Source: Oricola nitratireducens
GTDB lineage: Bacteria > Pseudomonadota > Alphaproteobacteria > Rhizobiales > Rhizobiaceae
Length of the DNA: 64,000 bases
Assembly (NCBI RefSeq): GCF_014904745.1
Contig: NZ_JACZCS010000021.1
Span: 1-64,000 of the forward strand
Direction of reading: 5' to 3'
Shown here one piece after another: positions 7,801 through 16,306 of the stretch; the stretch's first letter is position 1, and every line of letters begins with the position of its first letter. Position numbers and translations under genes: made by a program. Below the pieces are notes generated by a model that saw only the letters and a list, made by a program, of their open reading frames with translations, made no database searches and was not told the DNA's origin.

Positions 7801-8895
7801 ATGGCCAGCATCATCGAACTGAACGACATCAGGAAGGTTTACGGCGGCGTCATCGTCGGCGTGGACCACGTTTCGATGTCGGTCGAAGACGGGGAATTCG
7901 TTACGCTTCTGGGGCCGTCGGGCTGTGGCAAGTCCACACTTCTGCGCATGATTGGCGGTTTCGAGCAGCCGACCGCGGGCCAGATCGTACTGGCCGGGCG
8001 GGACGTGACCTACGAACCGCCGCACAAGCGCGACGTGAACATGGTGTTCCAGGACTACGCACTCTTCCCCCACATGACCGTGGGCGAGAACATTTCCTAC
8101 GGACTGCGGATGATGGGCCTGCCGAGAAGCGAGACGCGCAGCAAGGCTGTCGAGGCGCTCGATCTTGTCGGCCTGCCCGAAAAGATCGACCAGAAGCCGC
8201 ACGAGCTCTCGGGCGGCCAGCGTCAGCGGATCGCGCTCGCCCGCGCGATCGTGCGCAACCCAAAGGTGCTGCTGCTCGACGAGCCGCTCTCGGCGCTGGA
8301 CGCCAACCTGCGCGAACAGATGCAGGTGGAACTCAAGCACATGCATGAGAAAGTGGGGATCACATTCATCATGGTGACCCACGACCAGACCGAGGCGCTT
8401 GTCATGTCCGACCGCGTCATTGTCATGGAAAAGGGCAGGGTGGCCCAGGACGGCACGCCGGCAGAGCTCTACGATCATCCCGAGACGCCCTATGTGGCGA
8501 ACTTCATCGGTACGACGAATTTCCTGCCGGCGCGTGTCCTCAGCCGCGACGGCGGGAGCGTGGTCGTGGAGGCAGGCGGCACGCGGATCATCGCAGAGGT
8601 CGGCGGTGCGCTGCCCGAGGGAGAGCACATCAGGATCGGCATACGCCCCGAAAAGCTCCATTTCGCCGAGAGCGGTGCGAGCGGCCCGGGCAACACGCTC
8701 GAGGGCCGTATCGAAGAACAAATTTATTACGGCCTCGGCATGCGCACCGTGGTGCGCCTGGCCGAAGGGTCGACCGTGCTGGTCGACGGACTGTTGCCCG
8801 AGGCGGTCGCGCGTACCACGCTGCCGGAAATCGGTTCGAACGTACGGCTGAGCATCGCGCCGCACAATGTGCGCGTCTTTGCTGCGGAGAACTGA
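7801..8895 (+). CDS. Polyamine-type ABC transporter ATP-binding protein
   Basis: A 364-residue PotA-like ATPase. Walker A GPSGCGKST lies at 38-46, the signature ELSGGQRQRI near 140, and Walker B VLLLDEPLSALD follows, with the switch His in MVTHDQTEA. The C-terminal roughly 120 residues form a TOBE-like regulatory domain (IRIGIRPEKLHF). It energises import through the two permeases encoded next. It starts 58 bp after the binding-protein gene, beyond a stem-loop, and ends three bases before the next gene's start, so it belongs to the same operon. Confidence 0.92.
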   Translation: MASIIELNDIRKVYGGVIVGVDHVSMSVEDGEFVTLLGPSGCGKSTLLRMIGGFEQPTAGQIVLAGRDVTYEPPHKRDVNMVFQDYALFPHMTVGENISYGLRMMGLPRSETRSKAVEALDLVGLPEKIDQKPHELSGGQRQRIALARAIVRNPKVLLLDEPLSALDANLREQMQVELKHMHEKVGITFIMVTHDQTEALVMSDRVIVMEKGRVAQDGTPAELYDHPETPYVANFIGTTNFLPARVLSRDGGSVVVEAGGTRIIAEVGGALPEGEHIRIGIRPEKLHFAESGASGPGNTLEGRIEEQIYYGLGMRTVVRLAEGSTVLVDGLLPEAVARTTLPEIGSNVRLSIAPHNVRVFAAEN

Positions 8896-8898
8896 TCG

Positions 8899-9765
8899 AT
8901 GGCTGCATTTTCCACCCGGCGGCTTTCGAGCTACATGGTCCTCGGGATTCCGATCGCCTGGATCATCATCTTCATGTTGGTGCCTTATGGCGTCCTTCTG
9001 ACCTACAGTTTCTGGGTAAAGAAGTATCCCCTGTTCGTTCCCGCCTTCCAGTTCGGGAACTACATTACCGTCTTTACCGATCCGCAGTATCTGCGCGTGC
9101 TGCTGCGCACCCTGAAGATATCGGCGCTGGTCTCGCTCGCCTCCCTTCTGCTGGCATACCCTTTCGCGTATTTCCTGGTTTTCCGACTGAAAAACCAGTC
9201 TCTGAGGGTGTGGCTCTACATGGCCGTGATCGCGCCGCTGTGGGTGTCCTATCTCCTGCGGGCCTACACCTGGAAGTCGATTCTCGGGACGCAGGGCGTC
9301 CTGAATTCCTTCCTGATGTCGACGGGAATCACGACGGAGCCGTCGACGATCTTCCTGTACAATCAGTCCGCGATGGTGGTCACGCTGACCTACATCTTCA
9401 TCCCGTTCATGGTGATGCCGATCTACGCGGCGCTGGAAAAGATACCCAATAATCTGAGCGAGGCCTCGGCCGACCTCGGGATGGGGCCGATCCGGACCTT
9501 CCTGCGAATTACTCTGCCCCTGTCGCTGCCGGGAATCGTCGCCGGCTTCACGCTGACCTTCTGCCTGAGCTTCGGCGACTTCATCGCGCCATTCCTGGTG
9601 GGCGGGCCGGACGGCCTTCTCGTGGCCAACGTCATCGTCTCGCAATTCGGGGCGGCGCTGAACTGGCCGCTCGGCTCGGCGCTTTCCGTCGTGATGCTCT
9701 TCATCGTTCTCGCCATCATCACGGCCTCGGACCGGCTGGAACGCTTCGGCCAGCAGGGACACTGA
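8899..9765 (+). CDS. ABC transporter permease (PotB/PotH type)
   Basis: A 288-residue inner-membrane permease with about six hydrophobic segments, starting at WIIIFMLVPYGVLLTYSF. The EAA loop that docks the ATPase is EASADLGMGPIRTFLRITLP (about residues 191-210). It forms half of the translocation pore with the product of the next gene, which begins two bases after its stop. The length and the LSFGDFIAPFLVGG segment match the spermidine/putrescine permease family. Confidence 0.9.
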   Translation: MAAFSTRRLSSYMVLGIPIAWIIIFMLVPYGVLLTYSFWVKKYPLFVPAFQFGNYITVFTDPQYLRVLLRTLKISALVSLASLLLAYPFAYFLVFRLKNQSLRVWLYMAVIAPLWVSYLLRAYTWKSILGTQGVLNSFLMSTGITTEPSTIFLYNQSAMVVTLTYIFIPFMVMPIYAALEKIPNNLSEASADLGMGPIRTFLRITLPLSLPGIVAGFTLTFCLSFGDFIAPFLVGGPDGLLVANVIVSQFGAALNWPLGSALSVVMLFIVLAIITASDRLERFGQQGH

Positions 9766-9766
9766 C

Positions 9767-10630
9767 ATGAGCACTGCCTCGACCGACACCGCGATGATCT
9801 CGACTGTCAGCCGCGCCAGGAAACCGGGCCTGGTCAGCCGATATGCCGCCGACATGGCCTTCATGGCCTTCGTCGCGCTGCTGATGGCATTTCTTTACGT
9901 CCCGATCTGGGTGCTCATCATCTTCAGCTTCAACGACAGCCGGACGCTGACCTGGCCGCTCTCGGGCTTCACGCTGGACTGGTACGGCACGCTCTTCAGC
10001 AACCAGGATCTGCTCGCCGCCATCGGCAACAGCTTCTACGTGGCTACTTCCGCGACGATTCTGACCCTGATCGTGGGCATCCCGGCCGCCATGGCGATCA
10101 ACAAGTTCCAATTTCCCGGCAAGGCTCTCTTCCGCCGGCTGATCCTGCTGCCGATTACCTTGCCCGGGATCGTCACGGGTATCTCCATGCTGAACATGTT
10201 TCGGCTGTTCGGTTTCAACCTGAGCCTCGAGACCGTTATCCTCGGCCACGCGACGGCACTGCTGAGTGTCGTGGTGACGCAGGTCTATTCTCGACTCCAG
10301 CGGCTGCCGCGTTCGCTCGATGAGGCTTCGGCGGATCTGGGTGCGAAGGGCTGGCAGACGTTTCTTTACGTCACGCTTCCGAACCTCAAGACCGCGATCA
10401 TCGGGGCCGCGCTGTTGTCATTCGTGCTGTCTTTCGACGAGATTCCGGTGACCTTCTTCCTCACGGGCCGGGAGAATACCCTGCCGATGTATATCTACTC
10501 CACCATGCGTCGCGGCGTGACGCCCGAAATCAACGCTGTGGGCACGCTGATCGTGCTCGCCTCGCTGGTTCTTATCGTGATTTCGGTGATCATGTCTCGC
10601 GAGGCGAACCGATCTCGTCAAAGCCTCTAA
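9767..10630 (+). CDS. ABC transporter permease (PotC/PotI type)
   Basis: A 287-residue inner-membrane permease. It has an N-terminal cytoplasmic tail, about six membrane segments, and the ATPase-docking loop EASADLGAKGWQTFLYVTLP (about residues 186-205). LSFDEIPVTFFLTG is typical of PotC/PotI proteins. It is the last gene of the importer operon and is followed directly by a strong intrinsic terminator. Confidence 0.9.
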   Translation: MSTASTDTAMISTVSRARKPGLVSRYAADMAFMAFVALLMAFLYVPIWVLIIFSFNDSRTLTWPLSGFTLDWYGTLFSNQDLLAAIGNSFYVATSATILTLIVGIPAAMAINKFQFPGKALFRRLILLPITLPGIVTGISMLNMFRLFGFNLSLETVILGHATALLSVVVTQVYSRLQRLPRSLDEASADLGAKGWQTFLYVTLPNLKTAIIGAALLSFVLSFDEIPVTFFLTGRENTLPMYIYSTMRRGVTPEINAVGTLIVLASLVLIVISVIMSREANRSRQSL

Positions 10631-10634
10631 GACC

Positions 10635-10671
10635 GGCGGGCCGGGCAATCTGCCCGATCCGCCTGGTTTTT
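10635..10671 (+). terminator. Intrinsic terminator after importer operon
   Basis: A GC-rich hairpin whose arms are GGCGGGCCGGGCA and TGCCCGATCCGCC, with a 3-base loop and one pair of mismatched bases, is followed by TGGTTTTT. It separates the importer operon from the rpoN-like gene that begins at 10691. Confidence 0.75.
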
Positions 10672-10690
10672 CGATCGTTGCACGGACGAA

Positions 10691-11998
10691 ATGGAACTCA
10701 AGCCGACGCTCTCCCTCAGCCAGAAACGGCTTCTGGCGATCACGCCGGAACTGCGGCAGGCAATCGGCCTGTTGCAGATGGGGGCGAGCGACCTGAGGCG
10801 ATTCATCGCCGAGCAGTGCGATAAAAATCCCTTTCTGAGGGCTCATGTTCCGGTCGGGAGCCGGTACCGTGCGCGGCCGGCGGGCGACAGGACAGATCCG
10901 ATCGATAAGCTGGCCTACCGCCCCAGCCTGATTGACCACGTAACCGCGCAGATCGGCACCTGCGATCTGACGCCGGCCGAACGACCCATCGCGGTTGCCT
11001 TCATGGAAGCGCTGGAACCCAGCGGCTGGCTTGGCGTCGAAGTTGAGGAGGTCATGGCGCGCACAGGCGCGTCCGGGGCCGCCTGCGAGGCGGTATTGGG
11101 AAAACTCCAGGAACTGGAGCCCACCGGCCTGTTCGCACGCAACCTCTCCGAATGCCTGCGCCTCCAACTCGCCGAGCGGGATGCGCTGGATCCGGCGATG
11201 GAGATGATCCTCGGCGCGCTGTCGGAGCTTGTGGAGTCGGGGCCGGCGCGGTTCGCCGCGCGGCTGGGTTTGTCGGGAGCGGAGATTTCCGAGCGTCTCG
11301 CGCGGATCCGGACGCTCGATCCGAAGCCGGGCGCCGCATTCGGATCCGGCCGCGCGGAGGCGATCGTGCCCGACATCCTGGTCGAGCGGCGCGCCGGCAA
11401 GTGGGTGGTCTCTCTCAATGCCGGCGCATTGCCCGGCATCGAGGTCGATACGCGGCTTCACAGGACGCTGAGGGAAACGGAAGCGGCCGATACGGATATC
11501 GCGCGTTTTCGCGAGGCCTTCGGCACGGCGAGATGGATCGTCAAGGCGATAGAGCGACGCCAGGAGACGTTGCTGCGCATCGGGACCGAACTCGTGTGCC
11601 ACCAGGCGGCCTTCCTGGATCACGGCCCGGCCGGGCTCCGACCGTTGCTGCAAAAGGACATCGCGCGGTTGCTCAAACTCAGCGAAAGCACCGTCAGCCG
11701 GGTGGCGAACGCGACCTATATCCAGACGCCCGCCGCCGTTTTCCCTCTCAAGCGCTTTTTCTGCACCGGCCTTCCGACGGACGGCGGCGGCGCGCTCTCC
11801 CCGGCTCAGATACAGCAGCGCATCGTCGAAATCGTGCGCTGCGAAAATCCGGACCGGCCCCTCTCTGACGGGATTATCGCGGAACGCCTGAACGGCGAGG
11901 GCATCCCGATCGCGCGGCGCACGGTCGCTAAATATCGTGTCAGCGCGCGTATCCCCGGCCATAGCCTCCGCCGAAAAACAGCGGCCCCGTACCTCTGA
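10691..11998 (+). CDS. rpoN: RNA polymerase sigma-54 factor, accessory paralog
   Basis: A 435-residue sigma-54. Region I is intact at the N-terminus (LSLSQKRLLAITPELRQAIG, followed by LLQMGASDLRRFIAEQCDKN). The acidic region II is very short, which explains the reduced length compared with usual RpoN (about 480-500). The core-binding and helix-turn-helix regions follow, and the DNA-binding RpoN box ARRTVAKYR is at 408-416 with an unusual basic tail. It directs polymerase to -24/-12 promoters, with activators supplying ATP hydrolysis. None of the genes usually beside a housekeeping rpoN (hpf, ptsN, lptB) is present. It sits instead among a sigma-54 activator and three matching promoters, so it looks like a dedicated sigma factor for this cluster. 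The start follows a terminator by 20 bp, so its own promoter must overlap that region or readthrough must occur. Confidence 0.9.
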   Translation: MELKPTLSLSQKRLLAITPELRQAIGLLQMGASDLRRFIAEQCDKNPFLRAHVPVGSRYRARPAGDRTDPIDKLAYRPSLIDHVTAQIGTCDLTPAERPIAVAFMEALEPSGWLGVEVEEVMARTGASGAACEAVLGKLQELEPTGLFARNLSECLRLQLAERDALDPAMEMILGALSELVESGPARFAARLGLSGAEISERLARIRTLDPKPGAAFGSGRAEAIVPDILVERRAGKWVVSLNAGALPGIEVDTRLHRTLRETEAADTDIARFREAFGTARWIVKAIERRQETLLRIGTELVCHQAAFLDHGPAGLRPLLQKDIARLLKLSESTVSRVANATYIQTPAAVFPLKRFFCTGLPTDGGGALSPAQIQQRIVEIVRCENPDRPLSDGIIAERLNGEGIPIARRTVAKYRVSARIPGHSLRRKTAAPYL

Positions 11999-12112
11999 GC
12001 GGGTCTCGTTGACGCTCTCCTGCTGCAAAATTTCAGCGCACATCGCATCAATCGGCACATGCGGCGGGGGTTGTCCTCCGGCCGCCATTGATCCGCCCGT
12101 TCCCGGAAGCGC

Positions 12113-12128
12113 TGGCATGTCGATTGCA
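12113..12128 (+). promoter_or_regulatory. Sigma-54 promoter of P450/glutamylation operon
   Basis: TGGCATGTCGATTGCA matches TGGCACG-N4-TTGCW except for one base (T for C at the sixth position). It ends 36 bp before the P450 start codon at 12165, which leaves room for a +1 about 12 bp after the -12 element and a short leader carrying AGGAGG. Confidence 0.82.
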
Positions 12129-12164
12129 TAAGGGAAGGTGAAAGCGCAGCCAGGAGGAAGATCC

Positions 12165-13367
12165 ATGACCGCCAGCATTGACGACGCCCCGTTCCTTGAC
12201 ATTACCAAGCCGGACTTTTCGATGCGATCGCAAGAGGTATCCGACGCCCGCGAACGCAGCTGGTTTGCACGCACGCCCTATGGGGTGGCCGTCCTGCGAT
12301 ATGCCGAGGTTGCGGCTCTGATCCGCGATCCCCGGCTGCGGCAGGGCAGCTATGCGTGGCCCGCCCACAACAACGCCAGCGGGAGCTGGGCGGACTGGTG
12401 GCTCCGGATCATGCTCAACCGCGAAGGCGCCGACCATATCCGCCTGCGCAAGCTCGCCAATCCGGCCTTCGCCCCCAAGCTGGTCAAGGTTCTCAGGCCG
12501 AAATTCCAAGAACTGGCCAACGAGCTCATCGACAAGTTTGCCGCAAAAGGGCGATGCGAATTCGTCCGCGAGTTTTCCGAACCTTACGCCACGCGGGTAA
12601 TCTGCCTGTTGCTCGACGCCGACCAGAACGACTGGGAATATCTGGTCGACCTCGCGATGCAGATGGGTATGGCCCTCGGCACCACTTACGAGCAGGACCA
12701 GGACGAGATCAACGAAGCCACAGACAAGATGTTCGACTATTGCCGCAAGGTGGTGAGCGACGTCCGGGCGCGCGGACTTGACGACGGCTTCATCGCCTCG
12801 CTGATCCGCGCAAACGAGGCGGGCGAGGAGGCGCTCAGCGAAGAAGAGCTCTACGACATGATCGTGCTCGCGATCTTCGGCGGCATCGACACGACCCGCA
12901 ACCAGATCGGGCTGGGCATGGACACGTTCATCAAGCATCCCGATCAGTGGGCGCTTCTGGGCGACCGACCCGAGCTTGCGCGGGCAGCGGTTGAGGAGAT
13001 CATGCGCGTCCGCCCGACCGTCACCTGGGTCACGCGCGAGACGCTCGAAGATCTGGATTACCAGGGCATAACGATTCCCGGGGGCACCACGGTTCACATG
13101 TTCAGCCAGGCCGCGTGTTCCGATCCGCGCGCCTTCGACAATCCCGGCTTCGACATCACGCTGGAGCGCAAGAACCATTTCGGCTTCGGCCTCGGGCCTC
13201 ATCACTGCATCGGTCATTTCATCGCCCGGGGCGACATGACGGAAGCGATGGCGCTGCTGGCGCGGCGGATGAAGAACCCCCGTTACGAAAACGAGCCGAA
13301 ATTCCTGCGCGACAGCGGCAATACCGGCCCCCTCACGATGCCCGTCGTGTTCGACCCAGAAGCCTGA
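12165..13367 (+). CDS. Cytochrome P450 monooxygenase
   Basis: A 400-residue soluble bacterial P450. ATG 12165 follows CAGGAGGAAG at ideal distance. The I-helix oxygen-activation motif is GGIDTT, the K-helix ExxR is in EEIMRVRP, and the heme-binding loop FGLGPHHCIG supplies Cys348. It is the first gene of a sigma-54-driven operon with two glutamine-synthetase-like enzymes, an aldehyde dehydrogenase and an amidotransferase-type hydrolase. I infer that it hydroxylates an alkyl group of the amine or of its gamma-glutamyl amide, as proposed for isopropylamine catabolism. Electrons probably come from the convergent flavoreductase (18606-20714), since no ferredoxin gene is nearby. Confidence 0.92.
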   Translation: MTASIDDAPFLDITKPDFSMRSQEVSDARERSWFARTPYGVAVLRYAEVAALIRDPRLRQGSYAWPAHNNASGSWADWWLRIMLNREGADHIRLRKLANPAFAPKLVKVLRPKFQELANELIDKFAAKGRCEFVREFSEPYATRVICLLLDADQNDWEYLVDLAMQMGMALGTTYEQDQDEINEATDKMFDYCRKVVSDVRARGLDDGFIASLIRANEAGEEALSEEELYDMIVLAIFGGIDTTRNQIGLGMDTFIKHPDQWALLGDRPELARAAVEEIMRVRPTVTWVTRETLEDLDYQGITIPGGTTVHMFSQAACSDPRAFDNPGFDITLERKNHFGFGLGPHHCIGHFIARGDMTEAMALLARRMKNPRYENEPKFLRDSGNTGPLTMPVVFDPEA

Positions 13368-13395
13368 ACTTTCTGTTCCCAAAGAGGATATCACC

Positions 13396-14706
13396 ATGGT
13401 CAACGGCCTTGCCCGGACCCTTGCCGATCTCGACTATGACATTGTCCATGTCGGCCAATTCGACCTGAACGGACTTTTCCGCGAACGCCGATTGCGGCGC
13501 GAGCAGTTTCTGGCTTGGGCGCGTGAGCCGCGCTTCGCGAATGTCATCGCCCATTGGGGCGCGGGCGAAAACCTATTTGGCGGCGGGCCCTATATCAGCG
13601 AGGAGGTGGCGATCGACGAAAATTCGCTCCGCCCCTTCGGCTTCGAGGAAAGGTCGGGCGCGGTTCTCGCCGATCTCGCCGGCTTCAGCGCGCCCTACAT
13701 GCCGCGCAATGTCCTGAAGACGCAGCTCGCCCGTGCTGCCGAGATGGGCTACGAGGTGCGCGCCGCCTTCGAGTTCGAGGCGATCTTCCTCGCGGAGACG
13801 GCCGAGAGCCTGCGAGCGAAGGGCTTTGCACCGCCCACCCAGTTCGCCGCCGACAACAAGTGCTGGTCCGGCACCACCGCTGCCGAAAAGGCCGAATTCG
13901 TGACGGCCTGGGAACAGGCGCTGATTGCCCACGGGATCGACGTGTTCGCCGTGGCGGGAGAGCTCGGCCCGGGCTGCTTCGAGGCGACGCTGGGCGTTGT
14001 GGACGGGCTCAAGGCCGCCGACGATGCCTCCTTCTTCCGTCTCGCCAGCCGCGCGTTTGCCCGACAGCGGGGGCTCACGGCCTGCTTCATGCCGTCGCTC
14101 GGCCCCGGATTTCCGGGCATAGGCGGTCACGTCACGCTCTCACTCCGGGACGCCAAGACCGGGCAGAACCTGTTTTCCGACGCTAAAGGCCAGACCAACG
14201 CGCTGGCTCGCCAGTTCATCGCCGGTATGACCGCGACGGTTCCAGAGGCCTTCGCGATGAGTGCCCACACGGTGAACGCCTACCGCCGCTTCACACCGGG
14301 CAGCTGGGCGCCGAAATCCGTCGGCTGGTCGGAATGGGCCTTCACCACCGCCGTTCGCTCAGCGCCCTCGGCGACTGACACCGCGCGGCTGGAGTTCCGC
14401 CTTCCGGGCGCCGACTGCAACACCCACGCGACGCTCGCGCTGATGCTCGGCGCCGGGCTCGACGGGATCGAGCAGGGGCTCGTCGCGGCAGAACCCAACG
14501 AGAATGCCGGGCCCGACGACGTGGTGGGCATTCCGCTGCCGCGCGATCTCTTCGACGCGGCGACGCGGCTTCGCGCCAGCGACAACGCAAAGCGGCTCTT
14601 CGGGGAGCCTTTCGTGACCAACTTCGCAACGTTCTGCGAGGAGGAGTTCAAGTCACTCGCCCGCGAGGTCAGCGACGAGGAGCGTCGCCGTTACCTCGAA
14701 GGCTGA
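13396..14706 (+). CDS. Glutamine synthetase-like gamma-glutamylamide ligase (short form)
   Basis: A 436-residue glutamine-synthetase-fold protein. Metal-ligand motifs are recognisable: FEFEAIF (about 121), ELGPGCFEATLG (about 190), GGHVTLSL (about 236) and LEFRLPGADCN (about 330). Enzymes of this group ligate glutamate gamma-carboxylate to amines using ATP. It is distinct from the second ligase immediately downstream and shorter by 60 residues. It starts 29 bp after the P450 gene with an AAGAGGA ribosome site. It may activate a different amine, or work with the second ligase as a hetero-complex; neither can be decided from sequence. Confidence 0.82.
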   Translation: MVNGLARTLADLDYDIVHVGQFDLNGLFRERRLRREQFLAWAREPRFANVIAHWGAGENLFGGGPYISEEVAIDENSLRPFGFEERSGAVLADLAGFSAPYMPRNVLKTQLARAAEMGYEVRAAFEFEAIFLAETAESLRAKGFAPPTQFAADNKCWSGTTAAEKAEFVTAWEQALIAHGIDVFAVAGELGPGCFEATLGVVDGLKAADDASFFRLASRAFARQRGLTACFMPSLGPGFPGIGGHVTLSLRDAKTGQNLFSDAKGQTNALARQFIAGMTATVPEAFAMSAHTVNAYRRFTPGSWAPKSVGWSEWAFTTAVRSAPSATDTARLEFRLPGADCNTHATLALMLGAGLDGIEQGLVAAEPNENAGPDDVVGIPLPRDLFDAATRLRASDNAKRLFGEPFVTNFATFCEEEFKSLAREVSDEERRRYLEG

Positions 14707-14734
14707 AAACGCACGCAACGACAGGGAGAACCAG

Positions 14735-16225
14735 ATGGCATTCGACATCTCAGCAACCGACATCGGCCGAGACCTGGCCGACCCGATCCGCGAGGAACGG
14801 ATTGAACGGGTCCGCGCCAAGATCGACCAGCTCGGCATCAAATATATCTACTACCAGTACGTGACGATCACGGGCCGGGTGCTCGGCAAGGCCGTCCCGG
14901 CGCGGCACTGGGAGCGCAATGCCAGGAAAGGCATCCAGACCTGGCTGGGCGGCATCACCAACGTTGCAGCAGACATGCACGGCAATCTCTACGGCTTCTC
15001 GGCGAATGCTGGCGAGTCCCTCGCGATGCCGGACCCCGAGACCTTCGTCCAGCTGCCATGGGACAAGCGCATGGCGCGGGTGTTCTGCACGCTCTATCAC
15101 GGCCTTGAGGATGCCCACTCGCCGGGCATGTATTTCACCGCCGACGCGCGCGGCAACCTGAAACGCTTCGAGCGCGAGTTCCGCGACGCCCATGACGGGC
15201 TGCATCTGCGTCTCGGCCTCGAGCCGGAGATGGCTTGGCTACGCAAGACCGAGGATGGTGGTATCTTCCCCTATGAGGGGATCACGAAGACCTATGCCTA
15301 TCATATCGGTCAGTTCGAAGGCGCGCGCGACGTCTGGACGCAGGTCATGGAATACGCCGAGGCGATGGGCCTCGACATGGTTCAGTCCGACGTGGAGGAT
15401 GCCCCGGGCCAGATCGAACTGAACTACAGCTTCGACGACGCGCTCAAGACCTGCGACCGGCTCACCACCTACCGCCAGATCGCCAACGAGGTCGCGCGCC
15501 AGCACGGGCTTGTCGCCTGCTTTATGGCCAAGCCGTTCATGGGCGCGCCGGCAATGGGCTGTCACCACAATTGCTCGCTCTGGCGCGGCGACGACTACCA
15601 GGTTGTCCGGACCGTCGACGGCGAACTGCCGGGTATGGAGGAGATGTTCACCTACAACCGCGGCGGCGTGAACGAGTTCGAAAACAAGGAGGACGGCTGG
15701 ATCCCGACCGAACTCGGCCGCCATGCGCTGGGCGGCGCGCTCAAGCATATCGGCGCGCTCACGGCGCTCGGCGCCTCGACCGTGAACTCCTACCGCCGCT
15801 TTGCCGATGTGGGCCTCTGGGCGCCCATCGGAGCCAATTGGGGCCTGCAGAATCGCTCCTGCACAATCCGGATATCCTCGCCCGACCGGTTCGAGTTTCG
15901 CGCGGTCGACTCGATGGTCAACCCCTATCTGTTCTGCAGCGCCTTGCTGAAGGCGATCGACGAGGGCATCCGCGAAAAGATCGACCCCGGCGCGCCGGAA
16001 GACCGCAATGTGGTCGAGGTCATGCAGTCGGGCGAGGACGTGAAGCTGATCCCGATGACGCTGAAGGAGGCGCTCGATGCGCTCGCCGAGGACGACATCA
16101 TACGCGAAGCCATGCCGGGCAGGCTCTACGAGCTCTACGACCTCATGAAGCGCGACGAATGGCAGCGTTTCCTGAAGGAAGTGACGAACTGGGATGTCGA
16201 GCGCTATCTCGATTGCCTCCCCTGA
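14735..16225 (+). CDS. Glutamine synthetase-like gamma-glutamylamide ligase (GlnT/IpuC/PuuA type)
   Basis: A 496-residue glutamine-synthetase-family protein. It has LEPEMAWL (about 166), SDVEDAPGQIELNYSF (about 218), the histidine loop MGCHHNCSLW (about 275) and FEFRAVDSMVNPYLF (about 388), which hold the metal and nucleotide ligands. Members make gamma-glutamyl amides such as gamma-glutamyl-isopropylamide, N-methylglutamate precursors or gamma-glutamylputrescine rather than glutamine. It follows the shorter ligase gene by 28 bp. With the hydrolase at 17817 it brackets a pathway in which the amine is protected as a glutamyl amide, oxidised, and then released. Confidence 0.85.
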   Translation: MAFDISATDIGRDLADPIREERIERVRAKIDQLGIKYIYYQYVTITGRVLGKAVPARHWERNARKGIQTWLGGITNVAADMHGNLYGFSANAGESLAMPDPETFVQLPWDKRMARVFCTLYHGLEDAHSPGMYFTADARGNLKRFEREFRDAHDGLHLRLGLEPEMAWLRKTEDGGIFPYEGITKTYAYHIGQFEGARDVWTQVMEYAEAMGLDMVQSDVEDAPGQIELNYSFDDALKTCDRLTTYRQIANEVARQHGLVACFMAKPFMGAPAMGCHHNCSLWRGDDYQVVRTVDGELPGMEEMFTYNRGGVNEFENKEDGWIPTELGRHALGGALKHIGALTALGASTVNSYRRFADVGLWAPIGANWGLQNRSCTIRISSPDRFEFRAVDSMVNPYLFCSALLKAIDEGIREKIDPGAPEDRNVVEVMQSGEDVKLIPMTLKEALDALAEDDIIREAMPGRLYELYDLMKRDEWQRFLKEVTNWDVERYLDCLP

Positions 16226-16239
16226 GGCCCGGTTGAGAC

Positions 16240-16271
16240 GGACGGCGGCCGGTTCCGCCGCCGTCCCTTTT
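16240..16271 (+). terminator. Stem-loop with short T-run between ligase and aldehyde dehydrogenase genes
   Basis: GGACGGCGGC (16240-16249) pairs perfectly with GCCGCCGTCC (16257-16266), followed by CTTTT. It is a plausible partial terminator or processing site that lowers expression of the two distal genes. Confidence 0.55.
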
Positions 16272-16306
16272 CACACAGTATTCTTTTCCAGTCCGGAGGA
16301 CCGACC

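Noticed and set aside
7777-9864. A 695-codon open frame on the minus strand
   Set aside because: It lies exactly opposite the ABC ATPase and first permease genes, which have clear family motifs. The mirror frame is rich in His, Arg, Gln and Asp as expected for the complement of GC-rich coding DNA, and has no motif.
10667-10690. Sigma-54 promoter directly before the rpoN-like gene
   Set aside because: TGG and TTGC are present (TGGTTTTTCGATCGTTGC) but the spacing is 11 instead of 8 bases and the -24 element lacks CAC, so it does not fit.
10418-12274. A 618-codon open frame on the minus strand
   Set aside because: It mirrors the rpoN-like gene and the 3' end of the permease gene. The product has shadow-type composition and no family resemblance, while the plus strand has Region I and the RpoN box.
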